This document shows, in pieces, positions 57,281 through 64,000 of a stretch of DNA of 64,000 nucleotides. The DNA is from Clostridia bacterium (GTDB lineage: Bacteria > Bacillota_A > Clostridia > Oscillospirales > CAG-272). Location of the stretch: assembly GCA_017452945.1 (NCBI GenBank), contig JAFTLD010000021.1, positions 25,459 through 89,458 on the forward strand, in the 5' to 3' direction. The notes beneath the pieces are model-generated. The model was given only the letters and a program-made list of their open reading frames with translations. It did no database searches and was not told the origin of the DNA. Within the stretch, counting starts at the first letter, position 1; each line of letters starts with the position of its first letter. Position numbers and translations under genes: made by a program.

Positions 57281-58129
57281 TTATATACGCACACCCGTTT
57301 CGCTGTACACCTCTTCAAGAAACAGCGTTTGCAATTTTTGCGCCAATGCGCTGTCCTTGCCGCCAACCGATTTACCGTCTATCTCATAAACGTAAAGGAT
57401 GTTTTTGGTCGTGCTGCAAAGAATGACCTCATCGGCATTCATGATCTCGTCTACGGTAAATGCACGCACCGATACCGCAATGCCGTTTTTATCGCAAACG
57501 TCGTGAATGACTCTTCTCGTAATGCCGGGCAGCACAAGCTCATCAAGAGGCGGCATGATCACCGCGCCGTCCTTGACTATCAGCACGCTGCTGTGCGCAG
57601 CTTCGGTTACGCGCTCTCCTCTGTGCCAAAGCACCTCTGTCGCACCTGCCCGTGTCGCTTTTTCGGATGCAAAAACATTAGGTAGGAGATTGGTGGTCTT
57701 GATATTGCAATATTGGAATCTCAGGTCCTCCATGCTCAACAGCGAGGCTCTCGTATTCCTTGCGGGCACGCTGACCGGCTTTGCAAACATGATCAGATTG
57801 GGCTGAGCTCCCACGGGATATTCATGCTTGCGGGGAGCAGCTCCGCGCGTGACCTGCAGATACAGCATCAGCTGCTCACCCTCGGATGCATCCAACAAGC
57901 GGTCAATTTCCGCCAAAAGCTGCTCGCGGGGCATTGTAAATGCAATATCGGTCAAGGCACAGCTGGAATACAATCTATCCAAGTGAAGCCCCAATGCAAA
58001 AGGCTTTTTATTCAACACCAATACAGCGTCATATACTGCATCACCGTAAAATACCGAGCGATCGGACAACGGAATAGTCATCTCATCCAAGTTTCCTATC
58101 TCACCGTTAAAATATGCTTTTGTTTTCAT
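57281..58129 (-). CDS. Aminotransferase class IV (D-amino-acid or branched-chain type)
   Basis: The 282-residue PLP fold-type IV enzyme starts with AYFNGEIGNLDEMTIPLSDRSVFYGDAVYDAV. The Schiff-base Lys is in YCNIKTTNLLPNVFASEKA (about 143), followed by EVLWHRGERVTEAAHSSVLIV (the conserved Glu holding the PLP nitrogen) and LPGITRRVI. Length and these motifs fit D-alanine aminotransferase (Dat) or an IlvE-like enzyme; the two cannot be separated with confidence. AGAGGTG precedes the ATG. Confidence 0.88.
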   Translation of the reverse strand: MKTKAYFNGEIGNLDEMTIPLSDRSVFYGDAVYDAVLVLNKKPFALGLHLDRLYSSCALTDIAFTMPREQLLAEIDRLLDASEGEQLMLYLQVTRGAAPRKHEYPVGAQPNLIMFAKPVSVPARNTRASLLSMEDLRFQYCNIKTTNLLPNVFASEKATRAGATEVLWHRGERVTEAAHSSVLIVKDGAVIMPPLDELVLPGITRRVIHDVCDKNGIAVSVRAFTVDEIMNADEVILCSTTKNILYVYEIDGKSVGGKDSALAQKLQTLFLEEVYSETGVRI

Positions 58130-58160
58130 GTCACACCTCTTGCAGAAAAGATCACTCTAT

Positions 58161-58189
58161 ATTTTATCACGACCCTAATCTTCTGTCAA
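58161..58189 (-). promoter_or_regulatory. Promoter of the aminotransferase gene
   Basis: Minus-strand TTGACA (58189-58184) and TAAAAT (58166-58161), spacer 17. Confidence 0.8.
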
Positions 58190-58253
58190 GATTGAAGTAC
58201 GTTTTCTTGGCAAATCGCTTTGCAAAATCCATGCCTCACCGATGCATGACCCG

Positions 58254-60344
58254 TCATTTCATGTAAAAATGCAAAAGACCTCCCTGTCCAAGCTCCCCGG
58301 CCGGAATTTTGTAAGAGCTCAGCTCCCTTCCGTTCCACAGCACGCGGTCAACGTATATCTGTTCCCCGCTTTGCCGCTCGACGAGAATGCGCAGCACCAT
58401 GCCGTCGGCTAAAGTGATCTCTGCGCGGTCTATATGCGGCGCGCCGATCAAGAACTCGCCGCTTCCGCTGACAGGAAAAATCCCCAGCGCGCTCCATACA
58501 AAAAACGAAGATAATCCACCCGAATCGTTGTTTCCGGGCAAGCCTCCTCTACCAAGACCAAACGACCTTGTCACGCACTCGTGCATGATCTCGCACAGGC
58601 GGTCGTGTCGGTCGGCATAGATATACGCATACGGTGTTTCCATGTCGCACTCGTTGTTAAAGCCTTCAAATCTGTGATATCTACTCTGCGCGATGTCTTG
58701 ATCCGCGCCAAGATAGGTCAACTGGCGAACGCTCTGTCCGCCAAAGCCGAAAAATGCATCCAGCATAGCAGCGAAGCGCTCCTTGCCCCCCGCAAGCTCC
58801 ACCCTTTGCTCCATATTTTGCTGCAGGCGGAAGGAATACGTGTAGCGATCCCCCTCATAATACAGTGAATCCTCGGACATCAACGCGTCGTCCGCATACG
58901 CATTGCGCCAAAGTTGGGACAGCTTGCTCAGCTTTTCCTGCAAGTGCGAATTCTGTGTAATTCTTGCAACAGCCAAACAAGCGTCGGTGACATCTAAAAT
59001 ATGGGTATATCTTTCAAAATATCCCGTTTTGTGGAAATCGGTATAATCCTTACGTGTAAGTTCTCGCTCCATACATTCCTCAATCAAGGCTGCGCTTGCC
59101 CCCTTGACTCCCATGTAATACGCGTCACAAAGCGTCAGCACCCCCAACATTTTGGCCTGCTCTTCACAGGGAAACACGTCACTAAGGCCAAAGCTGCAAG
59201 GGATTTTTCCAAGCGTTCGGCTGATATTGGCAATTGCGGCAACCATCCTCTCGCTCATTTCGGGATAGCACAAATAGATCAGCGGAAGCGCTGTTTTGTA
59301 TTGATCCCAAAACGTGGCAAAATCGGTCACCGTGTCCCCCTCGACGCCCAGCACCGTTTCTCCCGACAGGTCGCAGGGCTTGATCAGAGAATGGTACAGA
59401 TTGGAATAAAACTTGCTCAAAAGTTCCTCGTCGTCACTTTGAATGGAAAAAGCCGAAAGATGCCTGTTCCACTCGTCGTATGCACGGTCCTTGGCTGCAT
59501 CGAAGGACGAGCTAGAGGCTGCAACCGCCTGCACCGCATGCGCAGCTGAGATAGTCGAATACCCCACGCGCAGCAAAACCGAATTGCCCGAAAAATCAAA
59601 AACAGCACCGTAAGGGGCAATTGCTTCTGTCAGGACGGGCTGCGCTTGCTCTCTGTCCTGCGCAAAAAGCCGTGCTTGCACTGCATTTCCCTCGGCACGA
59701 ACGCAAAAATACAGTCGGACTCCCGAACAAATCCCCGAAAAGGTCACCTCGTCCGGACGTGTGATCCGAATTTCGGGCTGCTCGACAGCCGAAGAAAAGG
59801 CGGCCCCGAAGACCTTGGAAAGACCGTTGTTGGAAAAATCCACCGCAATCCGCCCATCGGGTGAGCCAAAGGTATAGCGATGCAACGCCACGTCGTCCTC
59901 AACCGTCAGCTCACAAAGAATATCATCCAGCGTAGCACAGTAATATCCCGGGTGCGCTTTCTCGTTTTCAAGTTTCCTTGCCTGCCCGGCTGTATCAATC
60001 TCACCGTAAAACGGAGTAGTCACAGCGTAATTATAATAATAACGTATGCCGCCCGTACCGGATTGATGCAGATGAGAAAAGCCCCTGACCGTATGGACGT
60101 CCCCCAGCTTGCGAATTCCGCCGCAGCTGCTCGGATAATGCATGCCGTATCCCGTGGGATAGCCACCGCTATATGCACCAACAGACATTTTTCCAAAAGG
60201 AAGCACCGCATGCGGCGTGGTGTTGCCGCAAAGTGCCTTGATATAGAACCACTTGGAAGCAAGTCCATCCTCGAAAAAGCGGTCGGTCTCACCGCTGCCG
60301 TAAAATACGTCGACGTATTGACAAAAATCCCGTGTCTGCATCAT
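58254..60344 (-). CDS. Glycoside hydrolase family 92 alpha-mannosidase
   Basis: The 696-residue enzyme shows the GH92 pattern: NTTPHAVLPFGKMSVGAYSG near the start, RGFSHLHQSGTGG (about 87-99), EGFNNECDMETPYAYIY (catalytic Glu region, about 560) and GLPGNNDSGGLSSFFVWSALGIFPVSGSGEFLIGAP (about 600-635). Family members are Ca2+-dependent exo-alpha-mannosidases on N-glycans or yeast mannan. It has no signal peptide, unlike most Bacteroides members, so it acts inside. It has its own promoter, and a GGGGGATG site precedes the ATG. Confidence 0.93.
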   Translation of the reverse strand: MMQTRDFCQYVDVFYGSGETDRFFEDGLASKWFYIKALCGNTTPHAVLPFGKMSVGAYSGGYPTGYGMHYPSSCGGIRKLGDVHTVRGFSHLHQSGTGGIRYYYNYAVTTPFYGEIDTAGQARKLENEKAHPGYYCATLDDILCELTVEDDVALHRYTFGSPDGRIAVDFSNNGLSKVFGAAFSSAVEQPEIRITRPDEVTFSGICSGVRLYFCVRAEGNAVQARLFAQDREQAQPVLTEAIAPYGAVFDFSGNSVLLRVGYSTISAAHAVQAVAASSSSFDAAKDRAYDEWNRHLSAFSIQSDDEELLSKFYSNLYHSLIKPCDLSGETVLGVEGDTVTDFATFWDQYKTALPLIYLCYPEMSERMVAAIANISRTLGKIPCSFGLSDVFPCEEQAKMLGVLTLCDAYYMGVKGASAALIEECMERELTRKDYTDFHKTGYFERYTHILDVTDACLAVARITQNSHLQEKLSKLSQLWRNAYADDALMSEDSLYYEGDRYTYSFRLQQNMEQRVELAGGKERFAAMLDAFFGFGGQSVRQLTYLGADQDIAQSRYHRFEGFNNECDMETPYAYIYADRHDRLCEIMHECVTRSFGLGRGGLPGNNDSGGLSSFFVWSALGIFPVSGSGEFLIGAPHIDRAEITLADGMVLRILVERQSGEQIYVDRVLWNGRELSSYKIPAGELGQGGLLHFYMK

Positions 60345-60371
60345 GCCATCCCCCTTTTCGGATTTGCTACA

Positions 60372-60400
60372 ATTATATCACGCACGAAAGGGATTGTCAA
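60372..60400 (-). promoter_or_regulatory. Promoter of the GH92 gene
   Basis: Minus-strand TTGACA (60400-60395) and TATAAT (60377-60372), spacer 17. Confidence 0.88.
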
Positions 60401-60445
60401 TCTGCATGCACAAAACAACCTCGGCTGTATTTTTTACGATTCCTA

Positions 60446-60474
60446 TGGACTTTTCTTGTTTTTTTATGTATAAT
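60446..60474 (+). promoter_or_regulatory. Probable promoter of the esterase gene
   Basis: TATAAT at 60469-60474 with a weak TGGACT at 60446-60451, spacer 17. Confidence 0.5.
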
Positions 60475-60509
60475 ATAGGCAAATTAAAACTCACGATTGG
60501 AGATTTGCT

Positions 60510-61142
60510 ATGATGACCATGACCTCACAGTACCACGTAATGCCCTATCTGCAAATTCTGCCCGCCGATTATGACGAAAAGAAATCCTATCCCTTGGTGA
60601 TCTTTCTTTGCGGCAGCGGAGAATGTGGGGACGATTTGAATCTGCTGACCATCCACGGATGGCCGCGCCATGCCCGTGAAGGAGCCGATCTTCCCTTTAT
60701 TCTGGTCGCGCCTCAGATTCCCGCCGATCACGTATGGTTTGGCCATATTGAATCGCTCAACGCCTGGTTGGATCACGTGATCTCCGACCTTCCCGTCGAT
60801 CAGAGCCGCATTTACCTGACAGGCCTTTCCAACGGCGGCATTGGTACGTGGACGTGGGCAACCAACAATCCCGAAAAATTTGCTGCCATCATTCCCGTGT
60901 GCGGTGAAGGCATAGATACGTTTGCTTTCCGACTCAACCAAATGCCTATCTGGGCATTTCACGGTGACGCAGACGGTGCGGTTTCCTGCGACGCCTCCCG
61001 CCGCATGGTCGAGCGTGTCAACGCCTTTGGCGGCAATGCCAAGCTGACCGTCTACCCCGGTGTGGGACACGACAGTTGGGTGCCGGCATACAACGAGCCC
61101 GATCTCATCCCTTGGATGCTGTCGCACAAGAAAACAAAATAA
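60510..61142 (+). CDS. CE1-like carboxylesterase / alpha-beta hydrolase
   Basis: The 210-residue serine hydrolase has YPLVIFLCGSGECGDD (oxyanion loop), YLTGLSNGGIGTWTWA (Ser about 107), an Asp in WAFHGDADGAVS (about 152) and His in YPGVGHDSWVPAY (about 187). The compact fold resembles feruloyl-esterase/phospholipase-type enzymes that remove acyl groups from glycans, and it faces a GH92 gene across a divergent promoter region. The substrate is unproven. A GGAGATT site lies before the ATG; two in-frame ATGs are adjacent. Confidence 0.87.
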   Translation: MMTMTSQYHVMPYLQILPADYDEKKSYPLVIFLCGSGECGDDLNLLTIHGWPRHAREGADLPFILVAPQIPADHVWFGHIESLNAWLDHVISDLPVDQSRIYLTGLSNGGIGTWTWATNNPEKFAAIIPVCGEGIDTFAFRLNQMPIWAFHGDADGAVSCDASRRMVERVNAFGGNAKLTVYPGVGHDSWVPAYNEPDLIPWMLSHKKTK

Positions 61143-61179
61143 TCGCGGTGCAAACCGCGCTTCATGCACCGTAGGTGTG

Positions 61180-61210
61180 ATTTATAAAAAAACCCGAAGC
61201 AATCGGGCTG
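61180..61210 (-). terminator. Terminator hairpin for the leftward sigma/anti-sigma transcript
   Basis: cccga (61193-61197) pairs with tcggg (61203-61207); leftward it is followed by TTTTTTT. Confidence 0.75.
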
Positions 61211-61230
61211 ATGAATTAACGAAAAAGTAA

Positions 61231-61272
61231 CAGGAATTTGTTCGGCTTTGAGCAAATTCCTGCTGCTTTTTT
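61231..61272 (+). terminator. Terminator of the esterase gene
   Basis: caggaatttg (61231-61240) pairs with caaattcctg (61253-61262), then gctttttt. Confidence 0.85.
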
Positions 61273-61307
61273 GTATAAGTAAGACGCTCCTTTACATCTT
61301 TCGACAT

Positions 61308-61346
61308 AGAAAAGCAGAAGCCTTGCGACTTCCGCTTTCGTTTTGT
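61308..61346. terminator. Second hairpin between convergent genes
   Basis: aaagcagaag pairs with cttccgcttt with one mismatch; T-rich on the right. Of weaker quality than its two neighbours. Confidence 0.5.
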
Positions 61347-61394
61347 CTATATTGCCGCTAATTATGCAGCACCATTGCCTTGGTTTTTTATCAT

Positions 61395-62513
61395 TTACGC
61401 TTCAGGTTCTCCCTCCGCAACTCCTCCCGGAACAGGTTCAACACCTTCTACGCCAAGCTCCTCGGGAGTCGCAAATCTGATACGCGCCTGAGAAACAGCC
61501 TGTTCACCGTACACGGCAACGATGTCCTCTGCAAATTTTGGCATATCCTGTGTATTGATAAATACTGCATATCTGCCACAGTTTTCTACCACGTAATATC
61601 CATGCTCCACCAAAAACAAGAGTTCAATGGGGGTCTGTTGTGCAACGTAAGCGTTATAACACTCATGCCATGCATCCTTATATTGATCTCTGACAGTCTG
61701 CAATGCGTCGATTTCTTCGCGGATCTGATCAATCAGAAAACGTTCACCGTCAAAATACTGCGCCACAAGCTGCTCACTGTTCTCTATGTCCTCATGCAAC
61801 TTTGCCCAAAACGCATCTTCACCTTGATTCCATTTTTCATATCGGGTAGCCAACTTACAAAACTTCTGCATACGCTTTACTGCATCGTTTGACTGCACCC
61901 ACGGCTCAAAATACTCCGCATACGTCTTTCCGTTGTAAACAAAATCCTCCAGCGCATCATTGTTCGGAACAAGATTCTCTGCGGTAATGGCGATAATCGC
62001 ATCACAGTCCGCGTCAGCCACCTTGGCATACAGCTCGCTTGAAAGCGCGATGCCATTCCACATCACGTGCTCCAAGGGATGCGCATCTCCATTTCCACCT
62101 TGCGGATCATCCGGCGTCGGCATGTTGTCCTCAGGCGTGCCCGCGCCCCAAACAATTCCCGCAAAATCTCCGCGAGCCAAAAGGTCCTGAATCGAGAGCG
62201 CCTTTGGGAGCTCCTTGCCGGGTTGCTCCGTCTGCTCGGACTCCTCCGTTTGCACGGGCGGCACAAAAGGATCCGCAAACCGTCCTGCAGCAAAGGCCAC
62301 TCCCACAACCAAGCAAAGACTTGCTGCAGCAATCGCACATACGAACCATCTGCGCCCTGTTAGGTGCCTCGCTATACCGGCTTTGGCATATACCCGTTTT
62401 TTGATGGATCGCAAACATTCAGGCGGCACCTCGGACGCTTGCAAAAAAGTCGAAATCTCATCCAACTCCTCGGGCGTTGCCTGATCAAGAATTTTTGTCA
62501 ATTTCATTTTCAT
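61395..62513 (-). CDS. Putative anti-sigma factor (membrane-bound)
   Basis: The 372-residue protein has an N-terminal cytoplasmic region (about 1-50, TPEELDEISTFLQASEVPPECLRSIKKRVY), which could bind the sigma factor, then one transmembrane segment (about 55-77). A long external part follows with an acidic/Pro-rich linker, and then a helical region (about 180-320) with many aromatic residues. The ATG is separated from the upstream sigma stop by one base (TAGgATG), so the two are coupled. No zinc-finger HxxxCxxC motif is seen. The role is inferred from position and topology. Confidence 0.72.
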   Translation of the reverse strand: MKMKLTKILDQATPEELDEISTFLQASEVPPECLRSIKKRVYAKAGIARHLTGRRWFVCAIAAASLCLVVGVAFAAGRFADPFVPPVQTEESEQTEQPGKELPKALSIQDLLARGDFAGIVWGAGTPEDNMPTPDDPQGGNGDAHPLEHVMWNGIALSSELYAKVADADCDAIIAITAENLVPNNDALEDFVYNGKTYAEYFEPWVQSNDAVKRMQKFCKLATRYEKWNQGEDAFWAKLHEDIENSEQLVAQYFDGERFLIDQIREEIDALQTVRDQYKDAWHECYNAYVAQQTPIELLFLVEHGYYVVENCGRYAVFINTQDMPKFAEDIVAVYGEQAVSQARIRFATPEELGVEGVEPVPGGVAEGEPEA

Positions 62514-62514
62514 C

Positions 62515-63072
62515 CTATTTCCCTCCAAATCGATTTCTCAGCTTGTATAATGCCCTGTGTGTGCGCGTATCAACGTTGGACGCGCTTAACCCGAGCGCAT
62601 CTGCAATCTGCTTAGTCGTTTCGCCCAGATAATACTTTCGTATAAGAATGCTCGCATCAGGCTCACCAAGCTGCTTGACGGCTGCCAGGACCTCACGTCT
62701 CAATTCTTGCTCAGCCAGATCACTTTCAATTTCCATATCATCCGCAACCTGCAGCAAGCTTTGCTCATCGTCCAACCATATCTGACCTCTCTGCTTTGCT
62801 CTTCTGCGCAAAAGATCAGTTGCATCATTGCGCGCCATGACACACAGATATGACTTTATACTTGAAATAGCGGGATCAAATGCGGAAAGGCCATGGTAAA
62901 ATTCGCTGAACACGTCTGCAACACAGTCTTCAATATCCGATGAAATACAGCAAGTGTCAGAAAGCCTTGCCCTGACCACCGCATAAACCAAACCGGCATA
63001 TTGATTCATAAGCTGCTCCATGCCTGCATTTGCATCTTTTTTCAGCAAACTCAACAACTTGCGATCTTCCAC
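62515..63072 (-). CDS. ECF-type RNA polymerase sigma factor
   Basis: The 185-residue protein has region 2 (about 20-85: LMNQYAGLVYAVVRARL, DIEDCVADVFSEFYHGL, SIKSYLCVMARNDATDLLRRR) and region 4 (about 125-180: EPDASILIRKYYLGETTKQIADALGLSASNVDTRTHRALYKL). A GTG start at 63072 is chosen because AGAGGTGAGAAC precedes it directly; ATGs ten codons upstream have no site. It forms a coupled pair with a membrane protein that is probably its anti-sigma factor. Confidence 0.91.
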   Translation of the reverse strand: MEDRKLLSLLKKDANAGMEQLMNQYAGLVYAVVRARLSDTCCISSDIEDCVADVFSEFYHGLSAFDPAISSIKSYLCVMARNDATDLLRRRAKQRGQIWLDDEQSLLQVADDMEIESDLAEQELRREVLAAVKQLGEPDASILIRKYYLGETTKQIADALGLSASNVDTRTHRALYKLRNRFGGK

Positions 63073-63167
63073 GTTCTCACCTCTTTCGAATCGATTCATC
63101 ATTATATGCGAACAAAAAAGCGAAATCTTACACGAATTCTATATTTTCTATGTCACCAAAAGAAAAT

Positions 63168-63225
63168 TCGAGACAGATTGGCACGATGCACCAGCGGCTA
63201 TCGTGCCAATCCGTCTCGTTTTTTT
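63168..63225. terminator. Large terminator hairpin between the regulator fragment and the sigma gene
   Basis: A 19-bp stem with one mismatch (63169-63187 with 63200-63218) is followed by TTTTTTT on the + side. It lies downstream of the leftward gene ending at 63224. Confidence 0.82.
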
Positions 63226-63739
63226 ACGATTGCATCAGCGCTTGAAAATCTTCTCGATCAAACAGTGGTGCGAACCGTTCTGACTTCATTCTGTTTTTTA
63301 GCTGCTCGGGAATGGGTTTGGTAATGTCGTCCATGCCATTGATAATATACATCTGACGGTAGTCCACAGGGTTGGTAATCACAATCCCCTCAAACATGCC
63401 GCCAAGGCATTGCTTCTCACCCTGCGGAACTTTTCTTGCATGCTCCATCATGGTGCGCAAATACGCCATCGCCTGATCGAGGTTGCCTTCTCTGATCTCA
63501 AACTCGGCGCGCATCTGATATGCACAGACCAGATTTTTATGGAAATCATGATAATTCCCGTCCGGAAACATCACCTTGAGTATCGCCTCTTCCGCATCAA
63601 GCGCAGCGATCACATAAGGCTCTTTTTTCTCGGCAAAATAATAAATTCTTGAAAATGCAATACACAAGGTCTGCAGCTTTTTGTAAACCGACCACTTTTT
63701 GTGCAGAATTAATTCATCCCCCTGCAAGCACAGTTCCAT
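63224..63739 (-). pseudogene. C-terminal remnant of an XRE/TPR-like regulator, truncated at its 5' end
   Basis: The 171-residue frame begins in the middle of a helical domain (MELCLQGDELILHKKWSVYKKLQTLCIAFSRI). It ends in a way typical of clostridial XRE regulators (RMKSERFAPLFDREDFQALMQS; compare DPRWDAWIARLQ in the 9466 gene). No DNA-binding N-terminus is present. The frame continues upstream to 63829 but that part is R2 repeat sequence. An AAGGA site lies 7 bases before the ATG at 63739, so a short product is possible. A gene disrupted by repeat insertion is the best reading. Confidence 0.65.
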
Positions 63740-63768
63740 TGCGCTGTCCTTAGTGAACCTGTTTTGGT

Positions 63769-64000
63769 TAGCCGAACGGGAGCCGAACCGAATTGCCCGA
63801 CGACGATGCATTTTCGCCTCTTTTGCCAAAGCTCACCTCGCAAGATTGGTATCTTGCGAGGTTCCCTTTCACAAAATCTATCAAAAATGCATTCGCCGGC
63901 GGGTGCTACGCAGTTTTGACGCAGCAGATTTTTTCGAGTCCAAAAGCTTTTCTCGCAGGGCATATAGGCATATGTCCAAGAGAAAAGATGCAGGAATCGG
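63769..64000 (-). mobile_element. MITE-like element, family R2, second copy (partial, runs off the window)
   Basis: It begins tagccgaacgggagccgaacc at 63769, matching the terminal repeat of the 42626-42902 copy. It continues, on the minus strand, in clear similarity with it (e.g. caagat..atcttg hairpin; gctttggcaaaagaggcgaaaa against gatttggcagaagacgcgaaaa; aaaactgcgtagcacc against aaaactgtgcagcacc). At least 232 bp is visible; the far end lies outside the window. Confidence 0.78.

Overview
This 64 kb window looks like a chromosomal segment of an anaerobic, probably gut-dwelling member of the Bacillota, class Clostridia. The evidence is strong purine-rich Shine-Dalgarno sites (GGAGG), sigma-A promoters with 17-base spacers, many XRE-type regulators, lipoproteins with clostridial architecture, an ADP-ribosylglycohydrolase-type enzyme and a Cthe_2159-type protein. 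By eye the GC content is near 50%. I see no rRNA, CRISPR array, phage module or transposase gene. Finer taxonomy (Oscillospirales or Christensenellales-like) is inference.

Layout. 1-3.2 kb: the end of an FtsX-type permease, an acidic Ser-rich lipoprotein, tRNA-Thr(CGT) and rsmA. 3.2-13.6 kb: a membrane-anchored XRE regulator, a beta-propeller glycosidase-like protein with a 23S rRNA methyltransferase, a Cthe_2159-like lipoprotein, two XRE/TPR-like regulators, an LRR lipoprotein and a sensory-rhodopsin-transducer-like protein. 14-17.3 kb: a leftward cluster of a phosphotransferase, two GNATs, a methyltransferase and a cupin. 17.4-20.1 kb: a PflX-like radical SAM protein, pncC and pfkA. 20.2-25 kb: an MFS-GH43-MFS-PHP sugar-utilisation run. 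25-32.6 kb: LysM-CAP, a Cu/Zn SOD-like protein, small envelope proteins, an alpha/beta hydrolase, a GNAT, a threonine aldolase and a large membrane protein. 32.7-35.6 kb: a yybP-ykoY (Mn2+) riboswitch followed by a P-type ATPase. 35.8-46.8 kb: a possible TIM-barrel glycosidase, a DUF5058/membrane protein/M20 peptidase operon, a MerR-type multidomain regulator, a TetR/CDF efflux pair and an FAD-Rieske oxidoreductase. 47-55.4 kb: a P1 peptidase/Eis/GH2 beta-mannosidase operon, TetR, GDPD and an ADP-ribosylglycohydrolase. 55.5-64 kb: an ECF sigma factor with a long C-terminal extension, a class IV aminotransferase, a GH92 alpha-mannosidase, an esterase, an ECF sigma/anti-sigma pair and a truncated regulator.

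The genes suggest a plant- or host-glycan forager (GH43, GH2, GH92, propeller and CE1-like enzymes, MFS sugar importers) with dedicated metal export (Mn riboswitch-ATPase, TetR-CDF) and several envelope-signalling devices.

The most unusual content lies between genes. A ~110-bp element occurs three times, each copy just upstream of a leftward gene and in the same orientation. It has a multi-hairpin fold supported by compensatory changes. In two copies it also carries a small reading frame with a ribosome-binding site whose differences are largely synonymous; in one copy that frame overlaps the downstream start codon as ATGA. A second family is MITE-like: one complete copy has perfect 22-bp terminal inverted repeats, and a diverged copy at the right edge of the window appears to have truncated a regulator gene. 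Long GC-rich inverted repeats form further families.
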